From: Ophioceras dolichostomum
Taxonomy: Eukaryota > Ascomycota > Sordariomycetes > Magnaporthales > Ophioceraceae
Assembly: GCA_003049485.1 (NCBI GenBank)
Contig: PYST01000079.1
Coordinates: forward strand, 1-64,000
Direction: 5' to 3'
DNA length: 64,000 bases
Shown here piece after piece: positions 11,206 through 23,630 of the stretch (positions are counted from its first letter, which is position 1; the number at the start of each line of letters is the position of its first letter). Below the pieces are notes generated by a model. It had not been told where the DNA came from, did not search any database, and saw only the letters and a list, made by a program, of their open reading frames with translations. Both the position numbers and the translations under genes were made by a program.

Positions 11206-11673
11206 TCAACGTATTAGCACATTGGTACTTCGTGAACCTAAGCTCCTGATTCCCATGTGACGCATTCCCGCACGAGTCGTGCCTGTACAGACTTCGTTGT
11301 CGACTTCATCGTTTCTGACCATCATGTCCCTGCTGTGAGACTCGAGCAACTGTCGAACTGCTCTGCATTCCTGACATTGGCTGATCGCTTGGTGGCGGTT
11401 GACTGGTAGGCAATTGTTGCTTGCGTCGATCAATATCCACTCGGCCGGCTGGAGCGTATGTTCCCTGGATTTCATACGAACCTCAAAGGGGCCGTTGCCT
11501 TCTTGCTCGCATTTGCATCCCTCAACGGCACACCAATAGTGTAGTATGCTGGAGGACTGCAAGGGTTAGCATCAGTACTTCTCGGAAGTGAAATATGTGT
11601 AAGGGCCACAGACAAGTGGAAAGGCCGCAGACGATGGCAATCGCCAATGGCATGGCGTTGCGGCTGAAACTCA
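11206..11673 (-). CDS. Possible small spliced gene, product unknown
   Basis: An ATG at 11673 opens MSFSRNAMPLAIAIVCGLST, a short hydrophobic N-terminus that could be a signal or membrane anchor. About 100 nt on, the sequence tgctaacccttgcag (11576 to 11562 on the minus strand) is a textbook branch point and 3' splice site. Two readings follow. In one, an exon 11206-11561 encodes a Cys-containing stretch beginning SSSILHYWCAVEGCKCEQEG, with a phase-0 donor after codon 14. In the other, a phase-2 donor gives LPPAYYTIGVPLRDANASKK and stops after about 49 residues. Both donors are weak. No family is recognised; it could instead be an intron in a non-coding transcript. Confidence 0.25.
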
Positions 11674-12033
11674 TCCTCAACGTCTAGGTTGACGTGTGCG
11701 CAGAAAAGTTGTTAACATTCCGCGTAATGGCCCCAGAATATTTTCAATGTGATTTTGATGTCGTCCGATCCAGCAAGTTTGCTACAGGGACGGGAAGGAC
11801 AAGCAAGCTCGGGCCAGGTGGGGAGCTGCTTGAAGCGTGCAGGTGGCGCGTTTCAAAGTGGCGCGGGCACTTCCCGTCGCGTCTTCGGCAGCTGTCGGAC
11901 GCGTCTCTTGCCGACGTAATCTGTACAGCGTGTGCCGACGCCCGAGTACTGAACCGAACGAAACGACATATACTGCAATACCAATGGACAGAAATATTGC
12001 TCTCCATCGCTGCAAGAATGCTTTGTAGGACAA

Positions 12034-15000
12034 ATGCAGACTTGGAAAGAATCGGGAGAGGTCCCGGACTCGGACGACGATGATTTCGACAGCCAGAGCC
12101 TCTCGGGCAGCGCCGCTCAGAGCCCAAGAAATAGACAGTCGCCGTCCCCGACGCCCGCGAGATCACACAGATCGACTGGTAACCTCGACGTTTGGGGTGT
12201 CCCCGTCTCTCCGCCGCCCCAGCAACAGTTGGAGGCTGTTCAGGATGGCACCCCTCCATCTTCTCTCGCTGACGGAAACGCCGACTCACGCGCTTCGTCG
12301 CCCTTGTCCCCACCACCGCCTTCCGCCACCCGGAACTCCTCCACCGTCTCTCAGAAGGCAGAGCTGGTCCCGGATCATGCACCTCCACGGCCTGGAAATC
12401 CGTGCGGACAGAGCGACTCGTTGCCTCAAGGGCGACGAGACCATCGACGAAACGGGGCCATTCCACCGAGTACCGCCATCTCTCCCTCACGCCAAGCTGC
12501 TGTCAGACTTGAGCGTTCATTGCGGCCTCGAAAGCCTATCCAGGAGCACCCTTATCTCCTAGAGAATGCTCAATACAGCAAGGTTATGAAGTCCCATGGT
12601 GTCAAGCCCATACGAGTTGTAAACGAGAACGAAGCCTCCCGCCGGCACCGAAATCATGAACAAGACTCGCAAGACCAGGAGTTCTCAGCGGAGGATAGCC
12701 AACTGCCGTCCATCGCCCCTGAGGATGACTCTGCAGACGGGGAAAGCCAACCGGTGCATATCCCCGATGCATTGGATGATAGGGACGAACTGGCACCCTC
12801 GCCATCGCCGAAAACTTCCTCCCAGTCGCGGGCATTGCTCAGCAGCCAGTCCGGCCATGGGGAAGAAGATCACACAGACAACACAAGCCTGCTTGGAGAC
12901 GACGATGACGATGATGAGCTACCTTCACTCGACGAAATGCTTAAGCAGCCCTTAAGATTTCAAAGGAGGCAGCCGAAGAGGCGAAAGCAGCCGGCCTTGC
13001 CCTTGTCGGCAAAACGACGGAAGACGAATCAACAGGGGAGCCACCCCGCCACCTCAGTCGAGAGATCCAGAGCCGGCCTCGTTTCCGGGCCACCTGCCTC
13101 GCCGTCGCCTCCTGAATTCCGGTTGCCTCGCCCATTAACCACCACGCCCCCTCGCCGAGCAACTCGTCCGGCAGAGTCTCCTCAGAGCAGCCCGCTGGCT
13201 CAGTCGTCACCCCCTCGCACCCGCCCTGGAAAGCAAGTGATCAGTCGTCTTGACGATGATGACGACGATATCTCCGAAGCCGAAAGCAATCGCTCAAGTT
13301 CGGAGAGCGACAGCGAAGCGGCAGTTCGACAGAACGTGCGCAGAATCCGAGGAGTTCTCCCAGCCTCATGGCTGCGACTCGACCTGAATTCTCGAAATGC
13401 TGCGGTCGCCAAGCCGAGTCCCGCAAGACGCAGTCCTTCTCCCACGCCACAGCTTCCAAAGCGCGGCGTTGCCTTGCCAAGGCAGCGTGTGGTATCTCCT
13501 CCGGCTGCCTCTTCCTCTCTATTCGACATTTTCTCCGATGATAACGACATTAATGATAGTGATGATAATGAACTTGACGAAAACAATGGCGAGGCGCGAG
13601 TGGACCTTGCAGTGGTGAGAAAGACTCCTGGAGTTTCTGGTTTAGCAGATCAACTGTTCAACCTCGACGGCGACTTGTCTGTCGAGGAGGAAGATTCCAT
13701 CGACATGATGATTCCAACGCGAAAGCGAAGAAGGCAGGAGACCGCGGAAGCCCGATCAGCTAAGCACCGCAAGAAACGGTCGAGCTCTGTTCTCCACCGC
13801 TCTGAGTCCAGACTCAAGACCCGCCAGCCAAAGATCACTTCGGTCTTCGACGTACAGGCCTTCGATCGAGATTCGAGGGCGACTGCACCTAGGCGGAAGC
13901 CACCGAGTGGCATTACTCGGGCAAAGATCTCATCCAAGAAGTCCCCTCCGCCTCGGCTGAGCATCCTCGATGTTGCTGAGCCTGGCGCCCCGGCGTTCAT
14001 AAGGATTGCGTCCCGCAATGCTCAGAGAGCTCCCAATCAAGGCAGGACGAGCCCTTCCCGAAAGCAGATCAACTTGGGGAACCGCAAGGACAACATCGAT
14101 GCGCTCTCAGTCCTGCGAGATTGGAGATCAGGGAGCATACGGCCTAAGTATCGACAGCCTACTGTTGTTGCACAGCCGAAGAAGACCTCGCTTCAGCAGA
14201 CAACGCTGAGCCCTGCCGACCACGTCAGGCCTCCCCTGGGCCAACGCTCCATCAACCTCCCGAGCGCTGTGAGGCCCAGCGTACCGCAGCCGAACATCAC
14301 ATTCGGCAAGCCCAAGAAAGTGGCATCAACGCAGCCGAAGACCGGCAGGTTACTGAACGCTGCCAAAGAGCCTGATCCACTCGAGAATCGGAACACGGCG
14401 CCCGTACCGAGCGGCCTGAGATCGAAGGCTAGTCAAGCCCGGCACTTTAGGTCGGCCACCAGACCGGCTCAGCTTGAGACGTCGGAATTTGATCGGCCTG
14501 ACAAATTTGCCTTCCACGCCAGGAAGAAGAGGCTGGATGCGTTGTACCGGCGGAGTAAGTCGTCGGCAGACTCTTCTGCTCTCCATCTGGAGAGATTCAT
14601 CCACAGCACCTCACGGACTGCCTGTCTCAAACCCGTGGCGATCGAAAAGGATCAGGGGCTGCTACCCATGGCCGCAGCAATGGTTGTATCAGTCGACCCA
14701 GCCGATTCAGAGGCTGGTAACCAGCGCGCGAGATCCAAATTTCGAAAGCGATATACTCCTCGGTTCGTTGACGTCACGAAACCTCAGTTCCTGCACGCGG
14801 CAGACCCCTTGCCCGTCGAGGACCTGGCCATCGACACCCAAAAGGACCCTGTCGAAGAAAGCGACAAGTTATCCGGCCTAGGGCCTTTTGGGACACAGTA
14901 CACCCACCATTTCGAGGTGTTTCCTCTCGACGCGGGAGTGTTTTCCCACGAAAGCACACTCATCGGCCAAGGACGCCTCTCACGGGCCATAGAGTCTCCT

Positions 15001-18000
15001 GTCGGCGAGAGATCCCACGTGGCGCGCCAAAGGCCATCTTTCAAGTTGGGCGAGGAGATGCTCCAGTGGGGATCATGGGACGGAACGACATCCTCTGAAC
15101 TCGGCATTCTGATCGACTTCATTCTCGACCGAACTGTGGCCGAGCCGCAAGACTCCGTAGACGGCCAAAGCATCTCGCCGGCGTCGCAGACGGTGGCTGC
15201 CGCGGACTACCTCCTAGACTGCGTCCAGGACTGGATGAGCTTCCCGGACGATGATAGTCTCAAGTCATTTGTCCTCAGGCTTGCTGAAGTTCTGTGTGGC
15301 TTTCTCGATCGCTTGGAAGAAGCGCCCCAAACTTTCAACCCTGACCAACGACGCATCGAAGGTACACCTTTGGTGCAGATCCTCCCCCGGTTCATTCTCG
15401 TTGTTTTCCTCTCGCTGCGCATGTCCCGCGCGTCTCCAGCGCTCATGGAGCCATCTTTCCAGCTCGAGGCGGTACTGAGTAAACTGGCTGTCTTTTCCAC
15501 CAAGTGCCTGGTTGCGTCTGGGCATCGCGATTTGGAGCGGACATACGCAGCTCTCCAACACTTGGCGTACCGAGAGCGCGGTATCAAACCGGACAGGGGC
15601 ACATTTGGGCTCTGGGTCGTATTGATGAAGGTCCTCGATGCTGCAAAGACGCCTCGCGCCGGCTTCTGGGAAATGCTTCACTCGGCCATCTTGACCCCAG
15701 AGCTCGCTGCGAGCTCTGATCTACGGCAGCTCGAACAAGCGTGGAAGTCCGTCTTTATTCTGCTTCCTCTGGCAGAGTTCGACAATTCGGGGATAGTCAG
15801 GGCTGGACTTCGTCACAGCATCACCTGGGACGGCTGGGCCCTTCCCCAGGCACTCCTGAAGCGGGTGTTCCAGCTCTGCCGCCAGAACCCGCGTCAGGCA
15901 CCTAGCTTCAACGACTACTGCCGGGCACTCCTAGGGCGCTGCCACTACCTAGTTGAGCAGTGGTGCTGGCAGAAATGCACGGGGGTTCTGGGCACCATCT
16001 TTGACTTCTTCGGGGCGCAGGGCCTGGCACATCTGAGAAATGAGGAGGTCTACAAATCCCCACAGTTCCTCGAGCAACTGGCCACTCAGCCATGTCTCTC
16101 CATCACGCCCGAGGACCGATGCTTCCATATTTTCATCAAGACGGTCGCCCTGGTGATCCAACGGCTTCGAAGGCTCGGCCTCTCCAAGGATATAGGCAAC
16201 CTGGTGACCCGAATCCTCCCGAACCACAACCGGCAGTACATGAAAGAGCAGACCATCCACCAGCACGAGCTGGCCGCGCTACGCAACCATCATGACCTGT
16301 TGTGCACGCTTTTCTGGGCGGCGCCCAGCGATCTCCGCCCAGGCCTCCATCTGATCGAGAAGCTGGTCGTCCCGGGCAGCTCGCACAAGGAGGCTTGCCT
16401 CATCAATGTCAGAGCCTGGAGTCAGATCGCACGCTTTGTGGTCTCATCTGAAGAGGGCCCAGAGCCCTTCAGGCCGCTGATGAGTTGGCAGAGCACTATT
16501 TTCCGCCAGACCCTGGAGCAGTACCGGTCCGCAGCGTCTGATATCCAACAACAGGTTTTGGCACTCTCCAAAGACGGCGGCATCTTCAGCCCAGAGCTAG
16601 TGGAGGAGATGATATCGAAGAACAAGGCTACGGCAATGGATGTGCTCTACTGCTCTGTGCAAGCATCACTGGAAGTGCTCAAGGTGGCCCCATCACTAAC
16701 AGCGGCAATGTATTCGTTGAACACCTGTGAGTTCCCCCTCCTGCAGCACCAGTGGATTCTATCCAGCTGCAATTTTTGAGTTCCTTCGCCAAACTACTCT
16801 CTCGCCGTGCTTGAGATGTGACGTGCAGACTGCTAACAGGTGGGCACCCATTCGCTTATATCTTGAAGACCAGTTGGCCGAGGTTTTTACCAAATTCGAT
16901 CCCTCGTCCCCGGACTTCGACTGGCATGTCTTGCTCGTTGCGCTGGAGACGTTGGAGCAGTTTTTGGACCGGCTGGACGCAGCGTTTGATCGCCAGTACT
17001 CTCCAGATTCGGGGGTCGACCCTAAACAAGCGCGGGAGGCTGTCATGGTTAGTTTCAGCCCTGCCGATCCTGACCCTCCTTGATGAAGGCTTCCCTTCCT
17101 CTCACCCGTATAAGCTACCACTGACCGAACATGAATGTTCCCAGCTCCTCGAACATTCCCTCGCAGTGGGGCTATTTTCGATCGCTGGTAGCCTGCTAGA
17201 TCGGCTAGAACCCAAGGATGTACCTATGCAAGTGGGCTCCAGGGCGAGCCTCTGCACCGAGAAGGCTGTGACCGTATCATCACGAGTCGCCAGTCGCTTC
17301 GTCCAGGAGCGCATCACGGTCAGTAGATATCCTTTCTTATCCTCTCCATCTTTGCCCCCATCCTCTCACTTTGGGATGATTAGCTGTCATGCCGACGTAT
17401 TGTACCAGAAATAAATACTAATAGACAGAGCAGAGTCTGCCGACATTCTTCAATCATGGCAAATACGGCCTCTTCCGGAAAATGCCCAAGCACCAGTCTC
17501 TCGCGAGGAGGAGATTCCTACCTTTGTTTTTGGCCACGCTAGCTAAGAGCAACGTGCTCGACTTCAAGGACTTGGGCGTCAGCTCGCGAAAGGACCCCTT
17601 CGAGATGTGGATGCTCTCGATCATCAGCCCCTCCCCGGCCCTGGAATACGTTTGTCGCCTCGGAGAAGCACTCCAGCTACACAACTTGCCATTCATGGCC
17701 GGAGCCACCATGCCGCCTGCTACACCCCCACCCCAGCTCCGCTACGAGTGGGCGCGGGACCTATTTGCGAACGGAATCGCCTGGATGAGGTCCTCGCTGC
17801 GTGGCACCAGTGCCAGCGGCAGCACTGGTGTAGGTGGTGGCACCCAGAGGCAGGTCTCGCAGCAGTCGCGGGCCGAATTTGGACGGATCTTGCAGTCCGT
17901 GATGGACCAGACGAAGCATGATCTGGCGAGTCTCAGACCCGACAGGCAGGAGCATCTGGCCTTCGTCGGGCTTGTCCACCAGATCATCGGCCTGATCAAG

Positions 18001-19101
18001 TCGCACGGCGGCGACATATGTCCCGTCGATCAGTTCTTCTATCAGGTCAGTGCCGAGTATGCGCCGTCTCCGCAGGACCCCCAACTGCACCTGGCGGGCA
18101 TCCTGGCGTACGGGATCCGCCTCGGAGAGGGCGAGTCGACGGCCATCCCGCAGCTTTTCTCGTACCTGCACAACAGCTTCAAGGTCGCCGTCTCGAACGA
18201 CCGGCTGGGCGGTGAGGCCAATATCCTGGCTCGCTGCATGGACAACGCCAACATCTTTGCCTTCATGGTTGGCCGCATGCTGCCCGCTCTTGTGCGAGCC
18301 GTCGCCCAGACGAGCGAGGCATGGCCCCTCGTCGAGGTCTACAGTGGTGCTCTCCAGAGGCTCCTCACCCGGTCTTGCGTGCCCAAGGAGGTGGGCGTCG
18401 AGCAAGCCGACGACGTTCTCACCCTGCTCCTGGCTGTGCTATCGGCAATCCAAACGTTTCATAAGCGTCTCGGCGACGGCTCTGGCCTATCCCTGGCGCA
18501 AGTGTACGTGCTGGTTCAACTGGCGTCTCTCGCCAACCTCTTGCAGCCAACATTAACTGCCTACTCTTTCTGCTTTTCCGTAGATGAGGCCTCAGCCGGG
18601 CGGGAGCAGTCCGCCAACCTCGCCAAAGCGGTTGACGCGTTCTCCTCGTTCTGCGAGACAGCAACGCTCGAGCTAGCCCGGATTCGGAAGTGTTCGGGTT
18701 GCCACTCTGCCGTCAGCAATATCGAAAGCATCGAAGCCGGGTGCGCGAGCTCCGCCCTAGGCGGGATCGGGTCATACGACAGGAAAGCGTTCGGGCGACT
18801 TGCGCACGACAGCAACCCACACGTCGAGAGCTTCGCCAGGCAGGTCGCGTTGGACGTCCATAGGAGCTGGGTAGTCACAGACCGGCTGGTATCAGTGCAA
18901 TCTCCCGGGAGGATGCCAACGCAGACCACACAGTCGTCGACTATAGGCGCCATGGGCCGTGTTCAAGGAACACCTTACAGGCCATGGAACGTGCATGATC
19001 TGCTCGGCCGCTTGGAGGATCAGTTACGGTTGTGGAGTGCCAATATGGCGGTACCTGCCGATGGCAGACGACGGAGACACCGGTGGCGACGACACCAATG
19101 A
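12034..19101 (+). CDS. mus7: Mus7/Mms22-family DNA damage response protein
   Basis: Large scaffold protein that, in yeasts, works with the Rtt107/Rtt109 and cullin pathways to repair damaged replication forks in the nucleus. The start MQTWKESGEVPDSDDDDFDS matches the conserved N-terminus of the fungal family. Residues to about 1000 are disordered: acidic clusters, Ser/Pro tracts, basic nuclear-localisation-like runs (for example PTRKRRRQE). The rest is helical and includes SLPTFFNHGKYGLFRK at the start of the last exon. Exons: 12034-16726, an internal piece ending at 17047, 17115-17318 and 17431-19101; the introns 17048-17114 and 17319-17430 are in phase. The first intron is unresolved: a 40-nt intron (16727-16766) keeps the frame and gives 2282 residues, but other readings fit protein character better (see findings). 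Family assignment is firm, exact C-terminal half model less so. Confidence 0.9.
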
Positions 19102-19659
19102 GAGGCGGAAGGTTCGGTGGGCACAGGTACCTACCTAGGTACCTATTCAGGTAGTATTCGATTTAATACATGTTATACCTATCAACCCGACACATAGGAA
19201 AGGTTTTGGAGCCTTTAAATTGGTCTGGTTAAAAGACGTCTGCCTCAAGCTTGGCGAATGTACCAGAGGCACTCCACGCTTCGCAGAAACCCGGATAATA
19301 CAAATCTGTGTTATAGGCGCTGCAGTTCCATAGTGGATTGATTTGTAGGCCAAATGTAGCAGTCAGGCGCCTCAGCATGCGTAGGTAGGTAGGCAGAAAA
19401 ATGAACTATACGGATAAGCCAACCTGCATATTCAAGATCATTAACACGACGTCTACATCACTCTTGCCGCAGGTTCCTAGCTACGTACAAATGTTGCCAT
19501 ACCATCCGTTTCCATACCTGTTAGCCTCTATCTATATGTAGCAGATATGATATTACTCGTTTTTGTTTTGGTAGACCATCGTTACACAAGTATCGTACAC
19601 AAATCCCCGTGCGGTGCCACAGGGCAGAGATGGTCGACCACCACTGGCAGGCTGTTCCT
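19102..19659. other. Convergent intergenic spacer
   Basis: Lies between the 3' ends of mus7 and the AAA+ ATPase gene. It begins with a TACCTAGGTA palindrome embedded in a run of GTAGGT/ACCTAC units (about 19126-19154) and has another GTAGGTAGGTAGG run near 19381. No gene is seen. Confidence 0.6.
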
Positions 19660-22600
19660 TCAGGTGGCATTCAGCTCCCGCCTTACGCGAGCATCTCCAG
19701 AACGGGGCATGGCGGCTGCGACGGCGAAGCCCATCCCGCCACGCTGCTTGTTCTTGCCGTGGCGGCCGCGCGAGTCGCCGTAGCGCTCGTCGAAGGTGCG
19801 CAGGTTCTTGAGCGAGGCGGCGTCGGCACTGACGCTAGAGCCGATCTCGCGCAGGGCGCGGTCGAAGTGGTCGCGAGTGAGGATGCGCCGATCGGGGAAG
19901 ACGTACGCTGCCGGGTCCGGGCTGGCGTCGCGGGCCTTGACCTCGTCTTTGACCGCCTCCATGGCGGCGGCGACGCACAGATTCTTGAGGTCAGAGCCCG
20001 AGTAGAGCTCCGTCTCGGCCGCGAGGCTTTCCATGAGCGACAGTGATGGGGATGGGGGTGAGGATGGGGCAGCGTATGAGCCACCCGGCGCAGAAGGGTC
20101 AGCCGCGTCAACCGCGTTAGCAGAGTGCGGCGGGTCGAGCAGCGTCTCGTCGCGAAGTAGCACACGCAGGACGGCAAGTCGATCAGCCTTGAGAGGGAGG
20201 TCGACGAGGATTTTGCGGGGCAGGCGGCGCAGCACGGCCTCGTCCAGGTCGAAGGGGCGGTTGGTGGCGACCATGACAAAGGCGCGGGTGTCCGTCAGAC
20301 CGTCCCACTCACGCAGGAACTGGTTGACGGTCTCGCGGTAGCCATCCCGGCCCGGGCGACTGTCGCGCGAGCCAAGCAGCGAGTCCGCCTCATCCAGGAA
20401 GACGACGGCAGGCGACAGCTTGCGGGCGAGGGTGAAGACGGCGCGCACGTTCTTCTCGCTGTCGCCGACGTAGCGGCCGTTGATCGAGGCTGCGCTGACC
20501 TCGAGCATGCTGGCCCCGCTCTCCTTAGCCACGGCCCGCGCCATCAGCGTCTTGCCAGTGCCAGGCGGCCCGTAGAGTAAGCAGCCCTGGATGCGCTCTT
20601 TGGCCAGGACGCCGTACGAGAAGGCCTCTGGCCGCGACAGCGACAGCGACGTGAGGGCGACCAAGGACTCCTTGATGGCTGGCTCACAAACCACCTCGTC
20701 CCACGTGGTTTTCACATCCTCGGCTTCAAGGATGCCGGGCACCAGCAGCCTCTCGTACTCGTCGCACTGTTGGGCGATAGATTGCTTCTTTCCCGGGCCC
20801 CGCGGCGGGCTGAGCGGGTGTTCGTGTTGATGCTGACGATGGTTTTGCTGTGGCTCTTGCTGCCGTTGCTTCTGCTGTTGCTGTTGCTGTTGCTCCTCCT
20901 TCTCTGTATTCGTCGACTTCGTACCCTTGTTGGAGCCCCTGGTTCCTCCTGTTGCTATCGAAATCCTCAAGGCTGCCATCAACGGACAAGAGCGCTCCCA
21001 TTCATGGGCCTTTTGAGACGCGAACAAAGTCAAAGCGGGTAACGACGACGGCGGCGGCGTAGACGGTAACGGCGACGGTGGTGGTGGCGGTGGTGGAAGC
21101 GTTCGGGTTGTAGACAGAGGCCAAAAATAGGGCTCATCCAACTCGCGGTACGGGCGCTTCTTCCATGCCTTGGTTTCGTTGCCAAGACGGGCAGACGCAC
21201 GCACAAGGTCTCGGAGATTATAGCCTCCCGCAGGAGGCAGTCGATCGGCTACCATGGCCGAGGCCGTCGAGTAGGCCCATTGCAGGCTAGATGGACCACG
21301 AGAAGATTGAGAAAGATAGCACGTTAATTAGTTGTCAAAACGGTCTTGGCTGTAAAAGGCGGACAATGAGGCAGGAGCTCTTCTGAAATGTGATCGTACG
21401 TACTCGTAAAAATGGTCGCTACAGTAATCGGCAAGGGTGCCGCCGTTTGCGTCTGGAAGCGCAATGGTGACCTCGGTGCCCAGCATGGCGTCAAGCATAG
21501 CATTGATATTGGCAAGGTTGGAGTGCGAGCGTTCGATATTCGAGATGGGGCTTCCATCCCGCCACATGCCAAACTGTTCGAAAGCTTGGGTATGGGGGTT
21601 TTGGACCTGAAGGCCAGGCGGGAAGTCGTGGGGAAAGAAGTGGCAGTCCAGATCCGAGAGGTGCGAGATCTGGTCCAGCCAAGGGCGGGCACTCCGGTCC
21701 ACAGTGCGCGAGGTCGACCCGACCAGCACGACCTCCCGGCCAGACTCGGCCATACGCTCAACGACGGTCCGCAGTTTAGCGATAATGAGCGCGCCTTCGT
21801 CGACCGCGCTCATGTCGACGAAGTCGTGTAGATGGATGAGTAGCCGTCTGCCGGGGCTATTGGGGCTGCTGGAGCTGCTGGAACTGCTGGAGCTGCTGCT
21901 GCTGCTATTGCTGGCATCAGAAGATGGCAATGACTCTGTCTCGGTCGTCTCTGCTCCATCAGAGAATGAGGGCAGGCCCATCGCAGTACGCTTGAGGTCG
22001 GCAGCTTTCGCCACGTGCTCCAGTGCGTGCGCCAGCTTGAACTCCTCCCAGCGAGAGCCGTCAGCTCGGGTTGTGGATGCCGGCGGATCATCAAGATTTG
22101 GCGCGTCCCTTGTTTCTCCATCGGCGGATGCCGCATCTCCTAGCAGGATCTCCTTGAGCTGCGACGGTGTCAATCCGACAGACATACTACCGATACCTGA
22201 GGGCTGTCGGTCGTCCACTGCTTCGGATTCCTGCGAGAGCGACGCGAACAATACTGGCGAGGATGGATTCCGCAAGGCAAGGCGGCCGCTTATCTCGGCG
22301 ACACGGTAGCCAAGCATTCCGAATCGGCCCCTCCTGGAGTAGCAGTCCTGGCCTAGGTACCCGCCCACGATCTCGGCTAGGGTCGAGGCATCTAGGTGAA
22401 TCACATCGGCGTCGAGGAGACCAGCCGTGCGCTCGACGACCGCACGTGCCACCAACACACCTGCATAGCCCGTAACGGCGAGGACCGGCACTGGACGCCT
22501 TCGGCCCAGCCGCTCTCTCTCGGGAATGATCCCGCTGCTCAATGCCGCTACCAGGCGGAACTCGCCGAGCAGTGCAACTTCGAAAAACTTAGCCCGGAGC

Positions 22601-23630
22601 AGTTTCGGTCCGCCGTCGATCGTTTGGAGAGCATGCATGCCTCTCTTACTCATCATCGAGCGCGCTGTGGTTTCGGTGCAGTCGAGGCAGAAAAGCACAT
22701 GAGAAGGACTCAGAATTTCGCGAGAGTTCAGGCCCCTTGGAGGAGGGATGTGTCGCCGATCCGGATCTATCGTCTGTGGCTCTGGTGGCTCTGGCGAGTC
22801 TGCCGCCTCGGGTGTCTCTCTTTGGGCGGTATCGCTGCCATCGGGGGGCATTTGGTAGGCCAGAGCGACAATGAGAGCCGAGGCGTGCATTTCGATGGCA
22901 CGGAAGGCGCCGTCTAGCAGGTCCTTGGCCAAACCCGGGCCCACACGAAGAAGGTTACGCACCACCTCGGCGTCGCTCTGCGTCCAGAGACAGTCGTCCA
23001 ACTCCCGTGCGTGGTGGGTCTGCACCGTTTCCCGAGCGGGCCTATACGACATCGACAAGGCCGGATCGGGGTTCCGCAGCCTCCGCCGCCGAGAGTGCTC
23101 GCGCAGTGTGACATTTTCGGCGGAGAACCATCGCGGGAGGTCGAGAGGGGGGAAGTGCGACTGCCGGGTAGCGGGAGCGCGGGAACGCCTGGGTTGCCGT
23201 TCTCTCACTGGCGCTGAGGGCGTCACAATCTCGGCCTCCGAGCCCGGTGCTGGTGCCCCTGGTGTGGATGTCGATTGCGGTTGCGGTGACGTAGGCTGTG
23301 ATGGTGATGGTTCTGGCGCGGCACCAGCTGCACCGAGACTGGAGTAGGGTCTTGCTCGGTCGAGTCGGCCGTATCCTAGAAATCGTGCAGGGGGCCAATT
23401 GGCCCAATCAACAGTTAATACTGTCCATGCCGGCGCCCCGGGGTATCCTAAGTCGGCGTATTTATCACTGAACCGGGTTCAATTGCACTGGGCTTACGGA
23501 AGGGATGGCCATCGACGCGTAAAGGGGAGCTCGGAGCTTCCACACCTAAAGGACCAGCCAAGGGACCAGCTATGGCCCTCGCGACGCGCACGCCTGCAGA
23601 GACAGCGCGGCCGTCAGCAAGGCGTCGCAT
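19660..23630 (-). CDS. Mitochondrial AAA+ ATPase with degenerate first AAA+ module
   Basis: A large AAA+ protein, probably mitochondrial, of the Msp1/spastin/Vps4 (meiotic) clade by its ATPase domain; substrate unknown. Model: exon 1 23498-23630, exon 2 21404-23375 (or starting at 23447), exon 3 19660-21286; phases agree and give 1243 (or 1267) residues. The start MRRLADGRAVSAGVRVARAI looks like a presequence. In the C-terminal half, Walker A GPPGTGKT (about 941-948), Walker B VVFLDEADSLLGSRDS and VATNRPFDLDEAVLRRLPRK are intact. The N-terminal half has AAA-like remnants: LDASTLAEIVGGYLGQD, RLLIHLHDFVDMS and VVLVGSTSRT, without a P-loop. A poly-Ser run (about 21846-21908) and a Gln/His-rich run (20810-20900) are low complexity. 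The exon 2/3 join (GA|C) gives DLQWAYSTASAMVADRLPPA, arguing against two separate genes. Confidence 0.82.
20806..20906. repeat. CTG-rich microsatellite coding for Gln/His tract
   Basis: Imperfect CTG/TTG repeats on the plus strand encode a Gln-rich then His/Gln-rich linker just before the AAA+ domain of the minus-strand ATPase. Such tracts vary in length between strains; no separate function is implied. Confidence 0.7.

Larger units (their letters stand above)
10398..12033. other. Divergent intergenic region between cox5 and mus7
   Basis: Contains the cox5 promoter with CCAAT boxes and an E-box near 10656, and the mus7 upstream region. A possible small minus-strand gene lies at 11206-11673 and is listed separately. 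The rest shows no coding character. Confidence 0.5.
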
